Assembly (NCBI RefSeq): GCF_019710635.1
Contig: NZ_JAIFZS010000001.1
Location: 186,001-250,000 of the forward strand
Direction of reading: 5' to 3'
Source of the DNA: Mycolicibacterium xanthum
Lineage (GTDB): Bacteria > Actinomycetota > Actinomycetes > Mycobacteriales > Mycobacteriaceae
Length of the DNA stretch: 64,000 nt
Shown here: positions 11,110-20,486 of the stretch, piece after piece
Numbering within the stretch: position 1 is the first letter of the stretch
Layout: every line of letters begins with the position of its first letter
Notes under the pieces: generated by a model
Database searches by the model: none
The model's input: only the letters and a program-made list of their open reading frames with translations
Told to the model about the DNA's origin: nothing
Made by a program: the position numbers and the translations under genes

Positions 11110-11775
11110 TCATCCGGTGATGGTGGCGACGATCCCGGCCAGGTAGCCCAGCCGCCCGACCTCACTGGGCCGGAAATCCGGCCCGCCCGGGCGGCCCAGC
11201 ATCAGCGCGGTGTTCGCATCGCCGAGCGGCGCGGCCGCCAGCGTGGTGTCCATGTCCCGCCACACCTGCGGTATCCAGTCGGCGGTGGCATCCAGCACGC
11301 AGGCGCGCTCGATCGGCAGCCACGGGGTGGCGGCGGCCTGCGTCTCCGGCGCCCCCGGGCTGCCCACCACACGTTCGGGCCCGGCCCCGGTCAGCTGGAC
11401 CACCGTGCACCATCCGACGCGCAGCACCTTCGGTGCCCCGTCGACGAGCACCTGCAGCTGTTTGAGCTTGCCCTCCGCGGCGGCGACGTGGTCGATCAGC
11501 TCGAGCTCGCGGTGCGCCTCGAGCAGCCCGGTATGCGGGCGGATGCTGTCCACGTAGACGCCGTTGAGGTTTTCGGCGGCCGTGATGAGCATGTCGGGCA
11601 TGGCGCCGGGCGGCAGATCGACGACGAGGTCGTCGATCGCATAGCCGGCGCCGCGCTCGACGACGTCGAGGGACAGGATGTCGGCGCCCACCGAACCCAG
11701 GGCCACGGCCAGGGAGCCGAGGCTGCCGGGCCTGTCCTCCAGCTGGACCCGCAGCAGATAGGAAGGCACGCGCAT
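11110..11775 (-). CDS. ACT-domain protein
   Basis: A 221-residue protein with an N-terminal ACT domain (SYLLRVQLEDRPGSLGSLAVALGSVGADILSLDVVERG), which usually binds an amino acid, and a C-terminal region ending FRPSEVGRLGYLAGIVATI that resembles a degenerate GAF-like domain. There is no catalytic domain, so a sensory or regulatory role is inferred. A GTG at 11778 is an alternative start one codon upstream. It is divergent from gatC. Corresponds to Rv3013. Confidence 0.8.
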   Translation of the reverse strand: MRVPSYLLRVQLEDRPGSLGSLAVALGSVGADILSLDVVERGAGYAIDDLVVDLPPGAMPDMLITAAENLNGVYVDSIRPHTGLLEAHRELELIDHVAAAEGKLKQLQVLVDGAPKVLRVGWCTVVQLTGAGPERVVGSPGAPETQAAATPWLPIERACVLDATADWIPQVWRDMDTTLAAAPLGDANTALMLGRPGGPDFRPSEVGRLGYLAGIVATITG

Positions 11776-11875
11776 CACTGTGTCACGGACTGCCGCGAAC
11801 CGGCGACTCGGAGGGCCCGGGCGGCGGTGACCGGGGCGGCGGGTCCGCCGTCACCGTCAACTAGGCTTTCTGGTC

Positions 11876-12175
11876 GTGTCCCAGATCTCCCGAGACGAGG
11901 TTGCGCACCTGGCACGCCTCGCCCGGCTCGCCCTGACCGACGGCGAGCTGGACCATTACGCCGGCCAACTCGATGCCATCCTCGGCCATGTCAGCCAGAT
12001 CCAGGCGGTCGACGTCACCGGCGTGGAAGCCACCGACAACCCGTTGAAGGACGTCAACGTGTTCCGCCCCGATGACCCGCAGCCGTGCCTGACGCAGGAG
12101 CAGGCGCTCGCGCAGGCGCCCAGCGCCGAGGAGGGCAGGTTCGCGGTGCCGCGGATCCTGGGGGAGGCAGAGTGA
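11876..12175 (+). CDS. gatC: Asp/Glu-tRNA(Asn/Gln) amidotransferase subunit C
   Basis: A 99-residue subunit with the family start [20 protein letters not shown] and the C-terminal [25 protein letters not shown] region. GatC wraps around GatA and stabilises the complex that converts Glu-tRNA(Gln) to Gln-tRNA(Gln). The tRNA-Gln gene is also in this window, and no glutaminyl-tRNA synthetase is seen here. The GTG at 11876 lies 8 nt after TAGGCT (11862-11867). Its stop overlaps the gatA start. Corresponds to Rv3012c. Confidence 0.95.
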   Translation: MSQISRDEVAHLARLARLALTDGELDHYAGQLDAILGHVSQIQAVDVTGVEATDNPLKDVNVFRPDDPQPCLTQEQALAQAPSAEEGRFAVPRILGEAE

Positions 12176-13656
12176 GCGATCTCATCCGCCTCGACGCGGC
12201 GACGCTGGGCGCCAAGATCGCGGCCAAGGAGGTGTCCTCCACCGAGGTCACCCAGGCCCACCTGGACCAGATCGCGGCGAGCGATGGCGACTACCACGCG
12301 TTCTTGCACGTCGCGGCGGAGCGGGCGCTGGAGTCCGCTGCGGCCGTCGACGCCGCCGTCGCCGCCGGGGAGGAGCCGGCTTCGCCGCTGGCCGGGGTTC
12401 CGCTGGCGCTCAAGGACGTGTTCACCGCCACCGACATGCCGACCACCTGCGGGTCGAAGATCCTCGAGGGCTGGACCTCGCCGTACGACGCGACGGTGAC
12501 CGCGCGGCTGCGTGCCGCGGGCATCCCGATCCTGGGTAAGACCAACATGGACGAGTTCGCGATGGGCAGCTCGACCGAGAATTCCGCATACGGGCCCACC
12601 CGCAACCCGTGGAACGTCGACCGGGTGCCCGGCGGCTCCGGCGGAGGCAGCGCCGCCGCCCTGGCCGCGTTCCAGGCCCCGCTGGCCATCGGATCCGACA
12701 CCGGCGGCTCGATCCGCCAGCCGGCGGCGCTGACCGCGACGGTCGGCGTGAAGCCGACTTACGGGACGGTGTCGCGGTATGGCCTGATCGCCTGTGCGTC
12801 GTCGCTGGACCAGGGCGGCCCCTGCGCGCGGACGGTGCTCGACACCGCGCTGCTGCACGCCGTCATCGCCGGGCACGACCCGCACGACTCGACGTCGCTG
12901 GACGCCGCGGTGCCCGACGTCGTGGCCGCGGCCCGCGCCGGTGCCGGCGGTGACCTGTCCGGGGTCCGCGTCGGGGTGGTCAAGCAGCTGCGCAGCGGCG
13001 CCGGTTACCAGCCGGGTGTGCAGGCCTCCTTCGACGCCGCGGTCGAGCAGCTCAGCGCGCTCGGCGCGGAGGTCAGCGAGGTGGACTGCCCGCACTTCGA
13101 CTACGCGCTGCCGGCCTACTACCTGATCCTGCCGTCGGAGGTGTCCTCGAACCTGGCGAAGTTCGACGGGATGCGCTACGGCCTGCGGGTCGGCGACGAC
13201 GGCACCCACAGCGCCGAAGAGGTGATGGCGATGACCCGGGCCGAGGGATTCGGCCCCGAGGTCAAGCGCCGGATCATGATCGGCGCCTACGCGCTGTCGG
13301 CCGGCTACTACGACGCCTACTACAACCAGGCGCAGAAGGTGCGCACCCTGATCGCGCGGGACCTGGACGCGGCCTACCGCAGCGTCGACGTGCTGGTGTC
13401 CCCGGCGACACCCACCACGGCGTTCCCGCTCGGCGAGAAGGTCGACGACCCGCTGTCGATGTACCTGTTCGACCTGTGCACGCTGCCGCTGAACCTGGCC
13501 GGGCACTGCGGCATGTCGGTGCCGTCGGGGCTGTCCGCCGACGACAACCTTCCGGTCGGCCTGCAGATCATGGCGCCGGCGCTGGCCGACGACCGCCTCT
13601 ACCGCGTGGGGGCCGCCTACGAGGCGGCCCGCGGTGCCCTGCCGACCGCCGTGTAA
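12172..13656 (+). CDS. gatA: Asp/Glu-tRNA(Asn/Gln) amidotransferase subunit A
   Basis: A 494-residue amidase-signature enzyme that releases ammonia from glutamine for the amidation carried out by GatB. The Ser-cisSer-Lys triad is readable as Lys81 (LALKDV), Ser156 (GGSGGGS) and Ser180 ([10 protein letters not shown]). The GTG at 12172 overlaps the gatC TGA (GTGA) and follows a GGGGGAGG ribosome site, so it is translationally coupled. gatB is not adjacent: pfkA and a multicopper oxidase gene lie between. Corresponds to Rv3011c. Confidence 0.96.
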   Translation: MSDLIRLDAATLGAKIAAKEVSSTEVTQAHLDQIAASDGDYHAFLHVAAERALESAAAVDAAVAAGEEPASPLAGVPLALKDVFTATDMPTTCGSKILEGWTSPYDATVTARLRAAGIPILGKTNMDEFAMGSSTENSAYGPTRNPWNVDRVPGGSGGGSAAALAAFQAPLAIGSDTGGSIRQPAALTATVGVKPTYGTVSRYGLIACASSLDQGGPCARTVLDTALLHAVIAGHDPHDSTSLDAAVPDVVAAARAGAGGDLSGVRVGVVKQLRSGAGYQPGVQASFDAAVEQLSALGAEVSEVDCPHFDYALPAYYLILPSEVSSNLAKFDGMRYGLRVGDDGTHSAEEVMAMTRAEGFGPEVKRRIMIGAYALSAGYYDAYYNQAQKVRTLIARDLDAAYRSVDVLVSPATPTTAFPLGEKVDDPLSMYLFDLCTLPLNLAGHCGMSVPSGLSADDNLPVGLQIMAPALADDRLYRVGAAYEAARGALPTAV

Positions 13657-13674
13657 CAGGGCAAGATAGGCCGC

Positions 13675-13755
13675 ATGCGCACGCGAGGAGCGAAATAGAT
13701 CACGCGCACGCGAGGAGCGAAATAGATCATGCGCACGCGAGGAGCAAGATAGATC
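13675..13755 (+). repeat. Three tandem 27-bp repeats forming the pfkA leader, each with a mini-ORF
   Basis: Units lie at 13675-13701, 13702-13728 and 13729-13755 and end exactly at the pfkA ATG. Each carries a GAGGAG ribosome-binding site and an ATAGATC end. Read in the phase of the unit start, units 1 and 3 encode a 7-codon peptide (MRTRGAK and MRTRGAR) ending in TAG; unit 2 starts with ACG instead of ATG. The copies differ at only a few positions. The result is three successive ribosome sites before the gene. Confidence 0.85.
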
Positions 13756-14787
13756 ATGCGGATCGGAGTGCTGACCGGTGGTGGCGACTGTCCTGGGCTG
13801 AACGCGGTGATCCGGGCGGTGGTGCGGACCTGCGACGCCCGCTACGGGTCGACCGTGGTGGGCTTTCAGGACGGCTGGCGCGGACTGCTCGAGGACCGTC
13901 GGGTCCAGCTGAAGAACGACGACCGCAACGACCGGCTGCTCGCCAAGGGCGGCACCATGCTGGGCACCGCGCGGACCAATCCGGACAAGCTGCGTGCCGG
14001 CCTCGACGACATCAAGCAGACCCTCGACGACAACGGGATCGACGTGCTGATCCCGATCGGCGGGGAGGGCACGCTGACCGCCGCCAACTGGTTGTCCGAG
14101 GAGGGGGTGCCGGTCGTCGGCGTGCCCAAGACCATCGACAACGACATCGACTGCACCGACGTGACGTTCGGTCACGACACCGCGCTGAGCATCGCCACCG
14201 AGGCGATCGACCGGCTGCACAGCACCGCGGAGTCCCATCAGCGGGTGATGCTCGTCGAGGTGATGGGCCGGCACGCCGGCTGGATCGCGCTGAACGCCGG
14301 TCTGGCGTCGGGCGCCCACATGACGCTGATTCCCGAGCAGCCGTTCGACGTCGAAGAGGTCTGCCGCTCGGTCAAGACCCGATTCGTGCGCGGTGACGCA
14401 CATTTCATCTGCGTGGTCGCCGAGGGCGCCAAGCCGGCCGAGGGGTCGATGCAGCTCGCCAAGGGCGGCATCGACGAGTTCGGCCACGAGCGGTTCACCG
14501 GGGTCGCCCAGCAGCTGGCCGTCGAGATCGAGAAGCGCATCAACAAGGAGGTGCGCACGACCGTGCTCGGGCATGTGCAGCGCGGCGGCAAACCGACACC
14601 GTACGACCGGGTGCTGGCCACCCGGTTCGGGGTCAACGCCGCCGATGCCGCGCACGCCGGCGAGTACGGGATGATGGTGTCGCTGCGCGGGCAGGACATC
14701 GGCCGGGTCTCGCTGGCCGACGCCACCCGGAGCCTCAAGCTGGTGCCGCAGAGCCGCTACGACGACGCGGCCGCGTTCTTCGGCTGA
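13756..14787 (+). CDS. pfkA: 6-phosphofructokinase PfkA
   Basis: A 343-residue group-III-type phosphofructokinase that phosphorylates fructose 6-phosphate. It has GGGDCPGLN (residues 8-16), GGEGT with Gly105 at the ATP-versus-PPi position, PKTIDND with Lys125 and catalytic Asp128, and MGRHAGWIA. Gly105 points to ATP use, while Lys125 is the residue more typical of PPi enzymes. Mycobacterial and Streptomyces enzymes with this mix use ATP, so ATP is the likelier donor. The start is set by the third GAGGAG box of the 27-bp repeat array. Corresponds to Rv3010c. Confidence 0.93.
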   Translation: MRIGVLTGGGDCPGLNAVIRAVVRTCDARYGSTVVGFQDGWRGLLEDRRVQLKNDDRNDRLLAKGGTMLGTARTNPDKLRAGLDDIKQTLDDNGIDVLIPIGGEGTLTAANWLSEEGVPVVGVPKTIDNDIDCTDVTFGHDTALSIATEAIDRLHSTAESHQRVMLVEVMGRHAGWIALNAGLASGAHMTLIPEQPFDVEEVCRSVKTRFVRGDAHFICVVAEGAKPAEGSMQLAKGGIDEFGHERFTGVAQQLAVEIEKRINKEVRTTVLGHVQRGGKPTPYDRVLATRFGVNAADAAHAGEYGMMVSLRGQDIGRVSLADATRSLKLVPQSRYDDAAAFFG

Positions 14788-14800
14788 GACTGCGCCCGCG

Positions 14801-14852
14801 CGAGCAGACACCAGATTTTCCGCGCCTGCGCGGGCGAGTTCGCGTCTGCTCG
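14801..14852. terminator. Inverted repeat between convergent pfkA and multicopper oxidase gene
   Basis: Arms CGAGCAGAC (14801-14809) and GTCTGCTCG (14844-14852) flank a 34-nt loop that contains further GC-rich pairing (CGCGCC, GGGCG). It fills the 76-nt space between the two converging stops, so it may terminate both. The right arm is part of TTCGCGTCTGCTCG (14839-14852), the exact reverse complement of 14 bases before the etfA terminator (2436-2449), which marks it as one copy of a dispersed element. Confidence 0.55.
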
Positions 14853-14863
14853 GGCAGGAGCGG

Positions 14864-16288
14864 TCAGCCGGTGTACTCGAGGTACGTGGCCATCCCGCTT
14901 TCCAGGTGATACTCGTTGTGGCAGTGGGTGATCCACTTGCCCGGGTTGTCGGCGTCGAGGTCCACCGCGACGGTGGCCATCGGCGCGACGAGCACGGTGT
15001 CCTTACGGGCCCGCGGCCCGTCGGCGCCCACCACCTGGAAGGTGTGCCCGTGTAGATGCATCGGGTGGAACATCATCGACTTGCTGACATAGCGGACCCG
15101 GACGCGCTGCCCGCGGCTCACCGGCAGGCCGGGGGCCGACGGGTCGTAGGCGCGCCCGTTGATCAGCCAGTTGTACCCGTCCACCGGTCCGGTCAGCTCT
15201 AGGTCCAGCACCCGGTCGGGTTCGCGGGCGGGCAGCGTGACCGCCTCGGTGGGGACCAGCGTGGCCGTGTCGAGGGGCACCTGGCCGGCCAGCGCGGTGG
15301 CGAACGCCGCGGCGTCGGCGTTCGCGCCGGTCGGTCCCGCATCGCCGACGCGCAGGTTCAGCTGCGCGTACCCGTCCTTGCCGTACGCCGCGGCCACCAG
15401 CGGCACCGAGGTGTCGGGGACGGTGATCACGGCGTCGGCGCGTTCTCCCATGCCCAGCAGCACCGAGCCGGTCTGCACCGGCACCACCGGATAGCCGTCG
15501 GTGTGGGTGACGGACAGCACCGTGCCGGGGACACCGACCCGGAACGTGGTATCGCCGCCGGCGTTGATGATGCGCAGTCGCACCCGCTGGCCCGGCCGGT
15601 ACCGCGCGACCTGCGGGTCGGCCGGCACCCGGCCGTTGATCAGGAAGTAGGGGTAGGTGACGTCGCCGCCGTCGGTGCCCATCGGCGTCGTGGGTGAGAC
15701 ACCGGGCCCGCCGGGATCCATCTTCATACCGTTCTTGCGCAGGTCCTCCAGCACCTTGTCGGGATTGGTGCCGGTACCGTCCAGCCAATCGTCGAGGACC
15801 ACGACGAGTTCGTCGTCGTAGTCGCCGCCGTCGCCGGGATCCTCGATGATGAGCGGTGCGTAGAGGCCGCGGTCGAGCTGTGACCCGTAGTGCGGGTGCG
15901 CCCAATAGGTGCCCGACTGGGACACGTCGAAGTGGTAGTCGAACGTCTCGCCCGGCGGTACGGCTTTCTGGGTGAGCACCGGCACGCCGTCCATCGGGTT
16001 GGGCACCGCCAGGCCGTGCCAGTGGATGCTCGAGGGCTCCGGAAGGTTGTTGACCAGGGTGCGCTGCAGCGACTGGCCGCGGGTCAGCCGGATCTCCTTG
16101 CCCGGCACCTGCCCGTCCCACGCCCAGGTCTGTACGACGACGCCGCCCAGGTCGATCTCGGTCTCCGCCGCGGTCATCGTGGTAGGTGACGGAGGTGCGG
16201 CCTGCCGGGAACACCCGGCGAGCAGGGCGCCGCCCGCCAGGGTGCCCAGAGCGCCCGCCCTGAGGAAGGCGCGCCGATCCAACGCCAT
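14864..16288 (-). CDS. Multicopper oxidase, Tat-exported lipoprotein
   Basis: A 474-residue three-domain multicopper oxidase. The N-terminus has a twin-arginine motif (DRRAFLRAG) followed by a lipobox ending LLAGC, so it should be exported folded and lipid-anchored. Copper ligands are all visible: HWHG and HPHYG in domain 1, HPMHLHGH and THCHNEYHLESGM in domain 3, giving the type 1 and trinuclear sites. Such enzymes oxidise Cu(I) or phenols; M. tuberculosis MmcO (Rv0846c) is the functional parallel. The ATG at 16288 is preferred over an upstream one at 16321 that would overlap gatB. I do not recall it at this site in M. tuberculosis. Confidence 0.9.
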   Translation of the reverse strand: MALDRRAFLRAGALGTLAGGALLAGCSRQAAPPSPTTMTAAETEIDLGGVVVQTWAWDGQVPGKEIRLTRGQSLQRTLVNNLPEPSSIHWHGLAVPNPMDGVPVLTQKAVPPGETFDYHFDVSQSGTYWAHPHYGSQLDRGLYAPLIIEDPGDGGDYDDELVVVLDDWLDGTGTNPDKVLEDLRKNGMKMDPGGPGVSPTTPMGTDGGDVTYPYFLINGRVPADPQVARYRPGQRVRLRIINAGGDTTFRVGVPGTVLSVTHTDGYPVVPVQTGSVLLGMGERADAVITVPDTSVPLVAAAYGKDGYAQLNLRVGDAGPTGANADAAAFATALAGQVPLDTATLVPTEAVTLPAREPDRVLDLELTGPVDGYNWLINGRAYDPSAPGLPVSRGQRVRVRYVSKSMMFHPMHLHGHTFQVVGADGPRARKDTVLVAPMATVAVDLDADNPGKWITHCHNEYHLESGMATYLEYTG

Positions 16289-16319
16289 CTGAGGATTCAA
16301 GCACGAATAGGATTCAGGC

Positions 16320-17825
16320 ATGACTGTTGCGGCGAACGTTGACCTGTTGGGCTACGACGAGGTCATCGCCACCTACGACCCGGTGCTGGGCCTGGAGGTC
16401 CACGTCGAGCTGTCGACGCAGACCAAGATGTTCTGCAGCTGCACCAACCGGTTCGGCGGCGAACCCAACACCCACGTCTGCCCGGTCTGCCTGGGGCTGC
16501 CGGGCTCGCTGCCGGTGCTCAACCAGGTCGCCGTCGAGTCCGCGATCCGGATCGGGCTGGCGCTGAACTGCGAGATCGTGCCCTGGTGCCGGTTCGCCCG
16601 GAAGAACTACTTCTATCCGGACATGCCGAAGAACTATCAGATCTCCCAGTACGACGAGCCCATCGCCGTCAACGGCCACCTCGACGTGCCGCTCGACGAC
16701 GGCAGCACCTGGCGCATCGACATCGAGCGGGCCCACATGGAGGAGGACACCGGCAAGCTGACCCACCTGGGCAGCGAGACCGGACGCATCGCCGGCGCCA
16801 CGACGTCGCTGATCGACTACAACCGGGCCGGCGTGCCGCTGATCGAGATCGTCACCAAACCGGTCGAGGGTGCCGGCGAGCGCGCCCCGGAGATCGCCAG
16901 GGCATACGTGACGGCGCTGCGAGATCTGCTCCGCGCGTTGGGTGTCTCCGACGTCCGGATGGACCAGGGGTCGATGCGCTGTGACTCCAACGTCTCGCTC
17001 AAGCCGAAGGGGCAGGCCGAGTTCGGCACGCGTACCGAGACCAAGAACGTCAACTCGCTCAAGAGCGTCGAGGTTGCGGTCCGCTACGAGATGCGCAGGC
17101 AGGCAGCGGTTCTGAAGTCCGGTGGCACGGTGCTGCAGGAGACGAGGCACTTCCACGAGGACGGCTACACCTCGCCGGGCCGCAGCAAGGAGACCGCGCA
17201 GGACTACCGGTACTTTCCCGAGCCGGATCTGGAGCCGGTGGCGCCCAGCGCCGAGCTCGTCGAGCGGCTGCGCGCCGGCATCCCCGAGCTGCCGTGGCTG
17301 GCGCGCAAGCGTATTCAGCAGGACTGGGGCATCTCCGACGAGGTGATGCGCGACCTGGTCAACATCGGCGCCATCGAGCTGATCGCCGCCACCGTCGAGC
17401 ACGGCGCATCCAGTGACCAGGCGCGCGCCTGGTGGGGCAACTTCCTGGTGCAGAAGGCCAACGAGGTGGGGGTGGAACTGGAGGCGCTGGCGATCACGCC
17501 GGCCCAGGTCGCCACGGTGGTCAAGCTCGTCGACGACGGCAAGCTGTCCAACAAGCTGGCCCGCCAGGTCGTCGAGGGGGTGCTCGCCGGAGAGGGCGAG
17601 CCCGAACAGGTGATGACCGGCCGCGGCCTGGCCGTGGTGCGCGACGATTCGCTGATCCAGGCCGCCGTCGACGAGGCACTGGCCGCCAACCCCGACATCG
17701 CCGACAAGATCCGTGGCGGAAAGGTGCAGGCTGCCGGCGCGATCGTGGGCGCGGTGATGAAGGCGACGAAGGGGCAGGCCGACGCCGCCCGGGTGCGCGA
17801 ACTGGTGATGGCCGCCTGCAGCTGA
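16320..17825 (+). CDS. gatB: Asp/Glu-tRNA(Asn/Gln) amidotransferase subunit B
   Basis: A 501-residue GatB of normal length. Family landmarks are [32 protein letters not shown], the [15 protein letters not shown] segment and MRCDSNVS; zinc ligands fall in the CSCTN and CPVC cysteines. The tRNA-binding YqeY-like tail occupies about the last 150 residues. It activates the glutamyl group of Glu-tRNA(Gln) and amidates it with ammonia from GatA. The ATG at 16320 follows TAGGAT (16308-16313) by 6 nt. Corresponds to Rv3009c. Confidence 0.96.
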   Translation: MTVAANVDLLGYDEVIATYDPVLGLEVHVELSTQTKMFCSCTNRFGGEPNTHVCPVCLGLPGSLPVLNQVAVESAIRIGLALNCEIVPWCRFARKNYFYPDMPKNYQISQYDEPIAVNGHLDVPLDDGSTWRIDIERAHMEEDTGKLTHLGSETGRIAGATTSLIDYNRAGVPLIEIVTKPVEGAGERAPEIARAYVTALRDLLRALGVSDVRMDQGSMRCDSNVSLKPKGQAEFGTRTETKNVNSLKSVEVAVRYEMRRQAAVLKSGGTVLQETRHFHEDGYTSPGRSKETAQDYRYFPEPDLEPVAPSAELVERLRAGIPELPWLARKRIQQDWGISDEVMRDLVNIGAIELIAATVEHGASSDQARAWWGNFLVQKANEVGVELEALAITPAQVATVVKLVDDGKLSNKLARQVVEGVLAGEGEPEQVMTGRGLAVVRDDSLIQAAVDEALAANPDIADKIRGGKVQAAGAIVGAVMKATKGQADAARVRELVMAACS

Positions 17826-17836
17826 GGCCTGTGGTG

Positions 17837-19216
17837 ATGACGAAACGCCCCCAGGATCTGGTGTTCCGTGTGCTGGCGCACCCGCTGCGGCTGCTGTCGC
17901 TGCGCTCGATCGTCATCCTCGCCCAGCTGGGCGTGATCATCCTGGTGCTCACCCTCGGTGTGTGGGTGTGGCTCGGGGTCACCAACGACCAGTACGACCA
18001 GCTGGATCGGCGGCTGGACTCGCTGTCCAGCCTCGGTGACGTCAACACGCTGCTGCGCAGCGCGCAGGAGGGGGTCGGGCCCGAGCCCAGCGAGGGCGGC
18101 CTGGTCCGCACCGTCCGGCTGGGCGCCGCCACGGTGTCCATCCCCGCCGACATCGTGCTGCCCGAGCTGGCCAGCGGCTACGCCGACGCGACCATCGACG
18201 GTGTCGAGTACCGCGTGCGGACCATCACCACCGGCAGTGCCTCCATCGCGCTGGGTGCGCCGCTGGCCGACACCCAGGCCCGGATCGACTCGCTGCACTG
18301 GCGGGTGTTCTGGATCTGTGCGGGCGTGATCGTCGGCACGCTGCTGGTCGGTTGGGTGATCTCGCTGATCATGGTCAATCCGTTCCGCCTGCTGGCCCAG
18401 CAGGCGCGCGCCATCAACGCCCAGTCCAACCCCGACGAGGTACAGGTACGCGGGGTCTGGGAGGCGGTCGAGATCTCCGAGGCCGTCGAGGGCATGCTCG
18501 CGCGCATCGGCGACGAGCAGCAGCGGACCCGGGCGGCGCTGGAGTCCGCGCGCGACTTCGCCGCGGTGGCGTCCCACGAGCTGCGCACGCCGCTGACGGC
18601 GATGCGCACCAACCTCGAGGTGCTGCTCACCCTCGATCTCGGTGCCGAACAGCGCAAGGAGGTCATCGGCGACGTGATGCGCACCCAGTCACGGATCGAG
18701 GCGACGCTGGCCGCGCTGGAGCGGCTCGCGCAGGGCGAGCTGACCACCGTCGACGACTTCGTCCCGGTCGACGTGGCCGAACTGCTCGACCGCGCGGCCC
18801 ACGACGCGATGCACAACTATCCCGGGCTCGACGTGTCGCTGGCGTCCTCGACGACGGTGCTGATGCTGGGGATGCCCGCGGGGCTACGGCTGGTGATCGA
18901 CAACGCCATCGCCAACGCGGTCAAACACGGTGGCGCGACCCAGGTGCGGCTGAGCGTGGTCAGTTCGTCGGCCGGCGTGGAGATCGCGGTGGACGACAAC
19001 GGATCCGGGGTGCCCGAGGAGGAGCGCGCCGCGGTCTTCGAGCGCTTCCACCGCGGCACCACCGCGTCGAGTTCGGGGTCCGGCCTCGGGCTGGCGCTGG
19101 TCGCACAGCAGGCCGAGATCCACGGCGGCACCGCGTCGCTGGAGGTCAGTCCGCTCGGCGGTACGCGGCTGATGCTGCGCCTGCCGGGCCCGGGGCCGGG
19201 TCCCGACCAGCGCTGA
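17837..19216 (+). CDS. PrrB-like sensor histidine kinase without adjacent response regulator
   Basis: A 459-residue kinase with membrane segments at about 24-48 and 157-180, an extracytoplasmic loop of about 108 residues, HAMP (about 180-232), HisKA with His247 in ASHELRTPLTAM, and HATPase with NAIANAVKH, DNGSGVPEEE and GSGLGLALV. From the HAMP domain on it is very close to what I remember of mycobacterial PrrB (Rv0902c). No response regulator lies next to it: gatB ends 11 nt upstream and convergent lppZ ends 9 nt downstream. It may act on PrrA or another regulator encoded elsewhere. GTG codons at 17831 and 17834 are alternative starts. Confidence 0.88.
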   Translation: MTKRPQDLVFRVLAHPLRLLSLRSIVILAQLGVIILVLTLGVWVWLGVTNDQYDQLDRRLDSLSSLGDVNTLLRSAQEGVGPEPSEGGLVRTVRLGAATVSIPADIVLPELASGYADATIDGVEYRVRTITTGSASIALGAPLADTQARIDSLHWRVFWICAGVIVGTLLVGWVISLIMVNPFRLLAQQARAINAQSNPDEVQVRGVWEAVEISEAVEGMLARIGDEQQRTRAALESARDFAAVASHELRTPLTAMRTNLEVLLTLDLGAEQRKEVIGDVMRTQSRIEATLAALERLAQGELTTVDDFVPVDVAELLDRAAHDAMHNYPGLDVSLASSTTVLMLGMPAGLRLVIDNAIANAVKHGGATQVRLSVVSSSAGVEIAVDDNGSGVPEEERAAVFERFHRGTTASSSGSGLGLALVAQQAEIHGGTASLEVSPLGGTRLMLRLPGPGPGPDQR

Positions 19217-19225
19217 CCGCGCCGA

Positions 19226-20359
19226 TCAGGTCTTCTCGTCGTTGGCCCGCGGGAAACCGCCGCCCTGCGGGAACAGCGGGAATACCACGTCGTCGAGTTT
19301 CTCGGCGTCGCCGGAGGTCTTGTTGACCGTGGCGCCCCAGACGTTGCCGTCGGGGGAGACCTGCAGCGCCCAGGCGTGGCCGTGCTGGTCCTCGCGGACC
19401 ACCTCGGGCTCGCCGGTCACCGCGCCGGTGTCCGTCGACATCCGCACCGCGACGGTCTGCTTGGTGTTGACCAGATTGACCAACACCGTGCCGTCGAGCG
19501 CGGCGCAGCCCGCCACACCGGGCCGGTCCGGCCAGGTCCACACGGTGGTGACCGTCGAGTCCTTGCTGATCCGCTGCAACCGGTCGGCGGTCGGTGTCCG
19601 GTCGGTGACGTAGAGGGCGTCGTCGGCGGGGTCGATGCACATGCCGCCACCGGAGCCCAGACCCGACAGTGCGGTCGTGGTGGGGGCCTGGTTGACCGTG
19701 GTCGGCTGTTCGATGCGCAGCAGCTTTCCCGCCATCGAGCCGGGGTCGGCGGCCTGGGCCGGGTCGCCGGCGTCGCCGGTCTGCACCATCAGCGTGGTCG
19801 GGCTGGTGAAGATCAGCGAGCCGGTGTTGCCGGTGGCGCCCTTGGGGATGCCGGTCAGGATCGGCTTGGGGATGTCACCGTCGGCGATGCGGATCACCTG
19901 GTTGTCGGTGGGCGTGCTGACGTAGGCGTACATCAGCCGGTCCTGCGAATAGGTGGGCGACAGCACGATGTCCATCAAGCCGCCGTCGCCGCTGGCGTCG
20001 ACCGGCAGGACGGTCTTGACGGTCGGTTCGGCACGCACCGAGACCTGCTTGACCGCGCCGGTGGTGCGCTCGGCGACCAGCGCCGACTGGCTGTCGGGCA
20101 GCATGATCAACCCGCTGGTGCTCTCCAGGCAGCCCTGCATGACGCCGGGGGCGGGGCACTCCTTCGGGAACGGCTTGGCCGGCAGCGGCGGGGGCGGTGG
20201 CGGTGTGGAGGTGGGCCCGGGCGCCAGCTCGGGCTCGGTGGTGAACGGCTGCGACTGCGCCGAATCGAAGCGGGCGCAGCCGGCACCGGCCAGCAGCGCC
20301 GCGCTCAGCAGGGCGCACACCACGGCATTGGCTGCCCGCGACGACCGGCGCTGACTCAT
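19226..20359 (-). CDS. lppZ: Lipoprotein with sorbosone/glucose dehydrogenase-like beta-propeller (LppZ)
   Basis: A 377-residue lipoprotein. The signal peptide ends LLAGAGC (Cys at about residue 26), followed by a Pro-rich linker and a six-bladed propeller of the PQQ-glucose dehydrogenase type: LIMLPDSQSALVAER, GGLMDIVLSPTYSQDRLMYAYVS, LVQTGDAGDPAQAADP, SGGGMCIDPADDALYVTD and CAALDGTVLVN. No substrate can be assigned. The ATG at 20359 is chosen because it directly precedes the signal peptide. Corresponds to Rv3006. Confidence 0.85.
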   Translation of the reverse strand: MSQRRSSRAANAVVCALLSAALLAGAGCARFDSAQSQPFTTEPELAPGPTSTPPPPPPLPAKPFPKECPAPGVMQGCLESTSGLIMLPDSQSALVAERTTGAVKQVSVRAEPTVKTVLPVDASGDGGLMDIVLSPTYSQDRLMYAYVSTPTDNQVIRIADGDIPKPILTGIPKGATGNTGSLIFTSPTTLMVQTGDAGDPAQAADPGSMAGKLLRIEQPTTVNQAPTTTALSGLGSGGGMCIDPADDALYVTDRTPTADRLQRISKDSTVTTVWTWPDRPGVAGCAALDGTVLVNLVNTKQTVAVRMSTDTGAVTGEPEVVREDQHGHAWALQVSPDGNVWGATVNKTSGDAEKLDDVVFPLFPQGGGFPRANDEKT

Positions 20360-20486
20360 GCAGGCCAGGTTACGGATCGTTCGGCAGTGCGCGCCACGCG
20401 CTCCCCGCTCGCGCTGCGCAAACAGGGTGTGGGGCACGCCGCGCCAATACCCGATTCCGGGGTGATCTGCACTTACCCTGGCAGGC

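Noticed and set aside
11790..11865. GGTGAC/GTCACC inverted repeat before gatC as an operator
   Set aside because: The half-sites are short, GC-rich and far apart; such pairs are common by chance at this base composition.
13675..13755. CRISPR-like reading of the 27-bp repeats before pfkA
   Set aside because: Units are directly adjacent without spacers, and no cas gene is present. The same holds for the arrays at 21306, 35475 and 48851.
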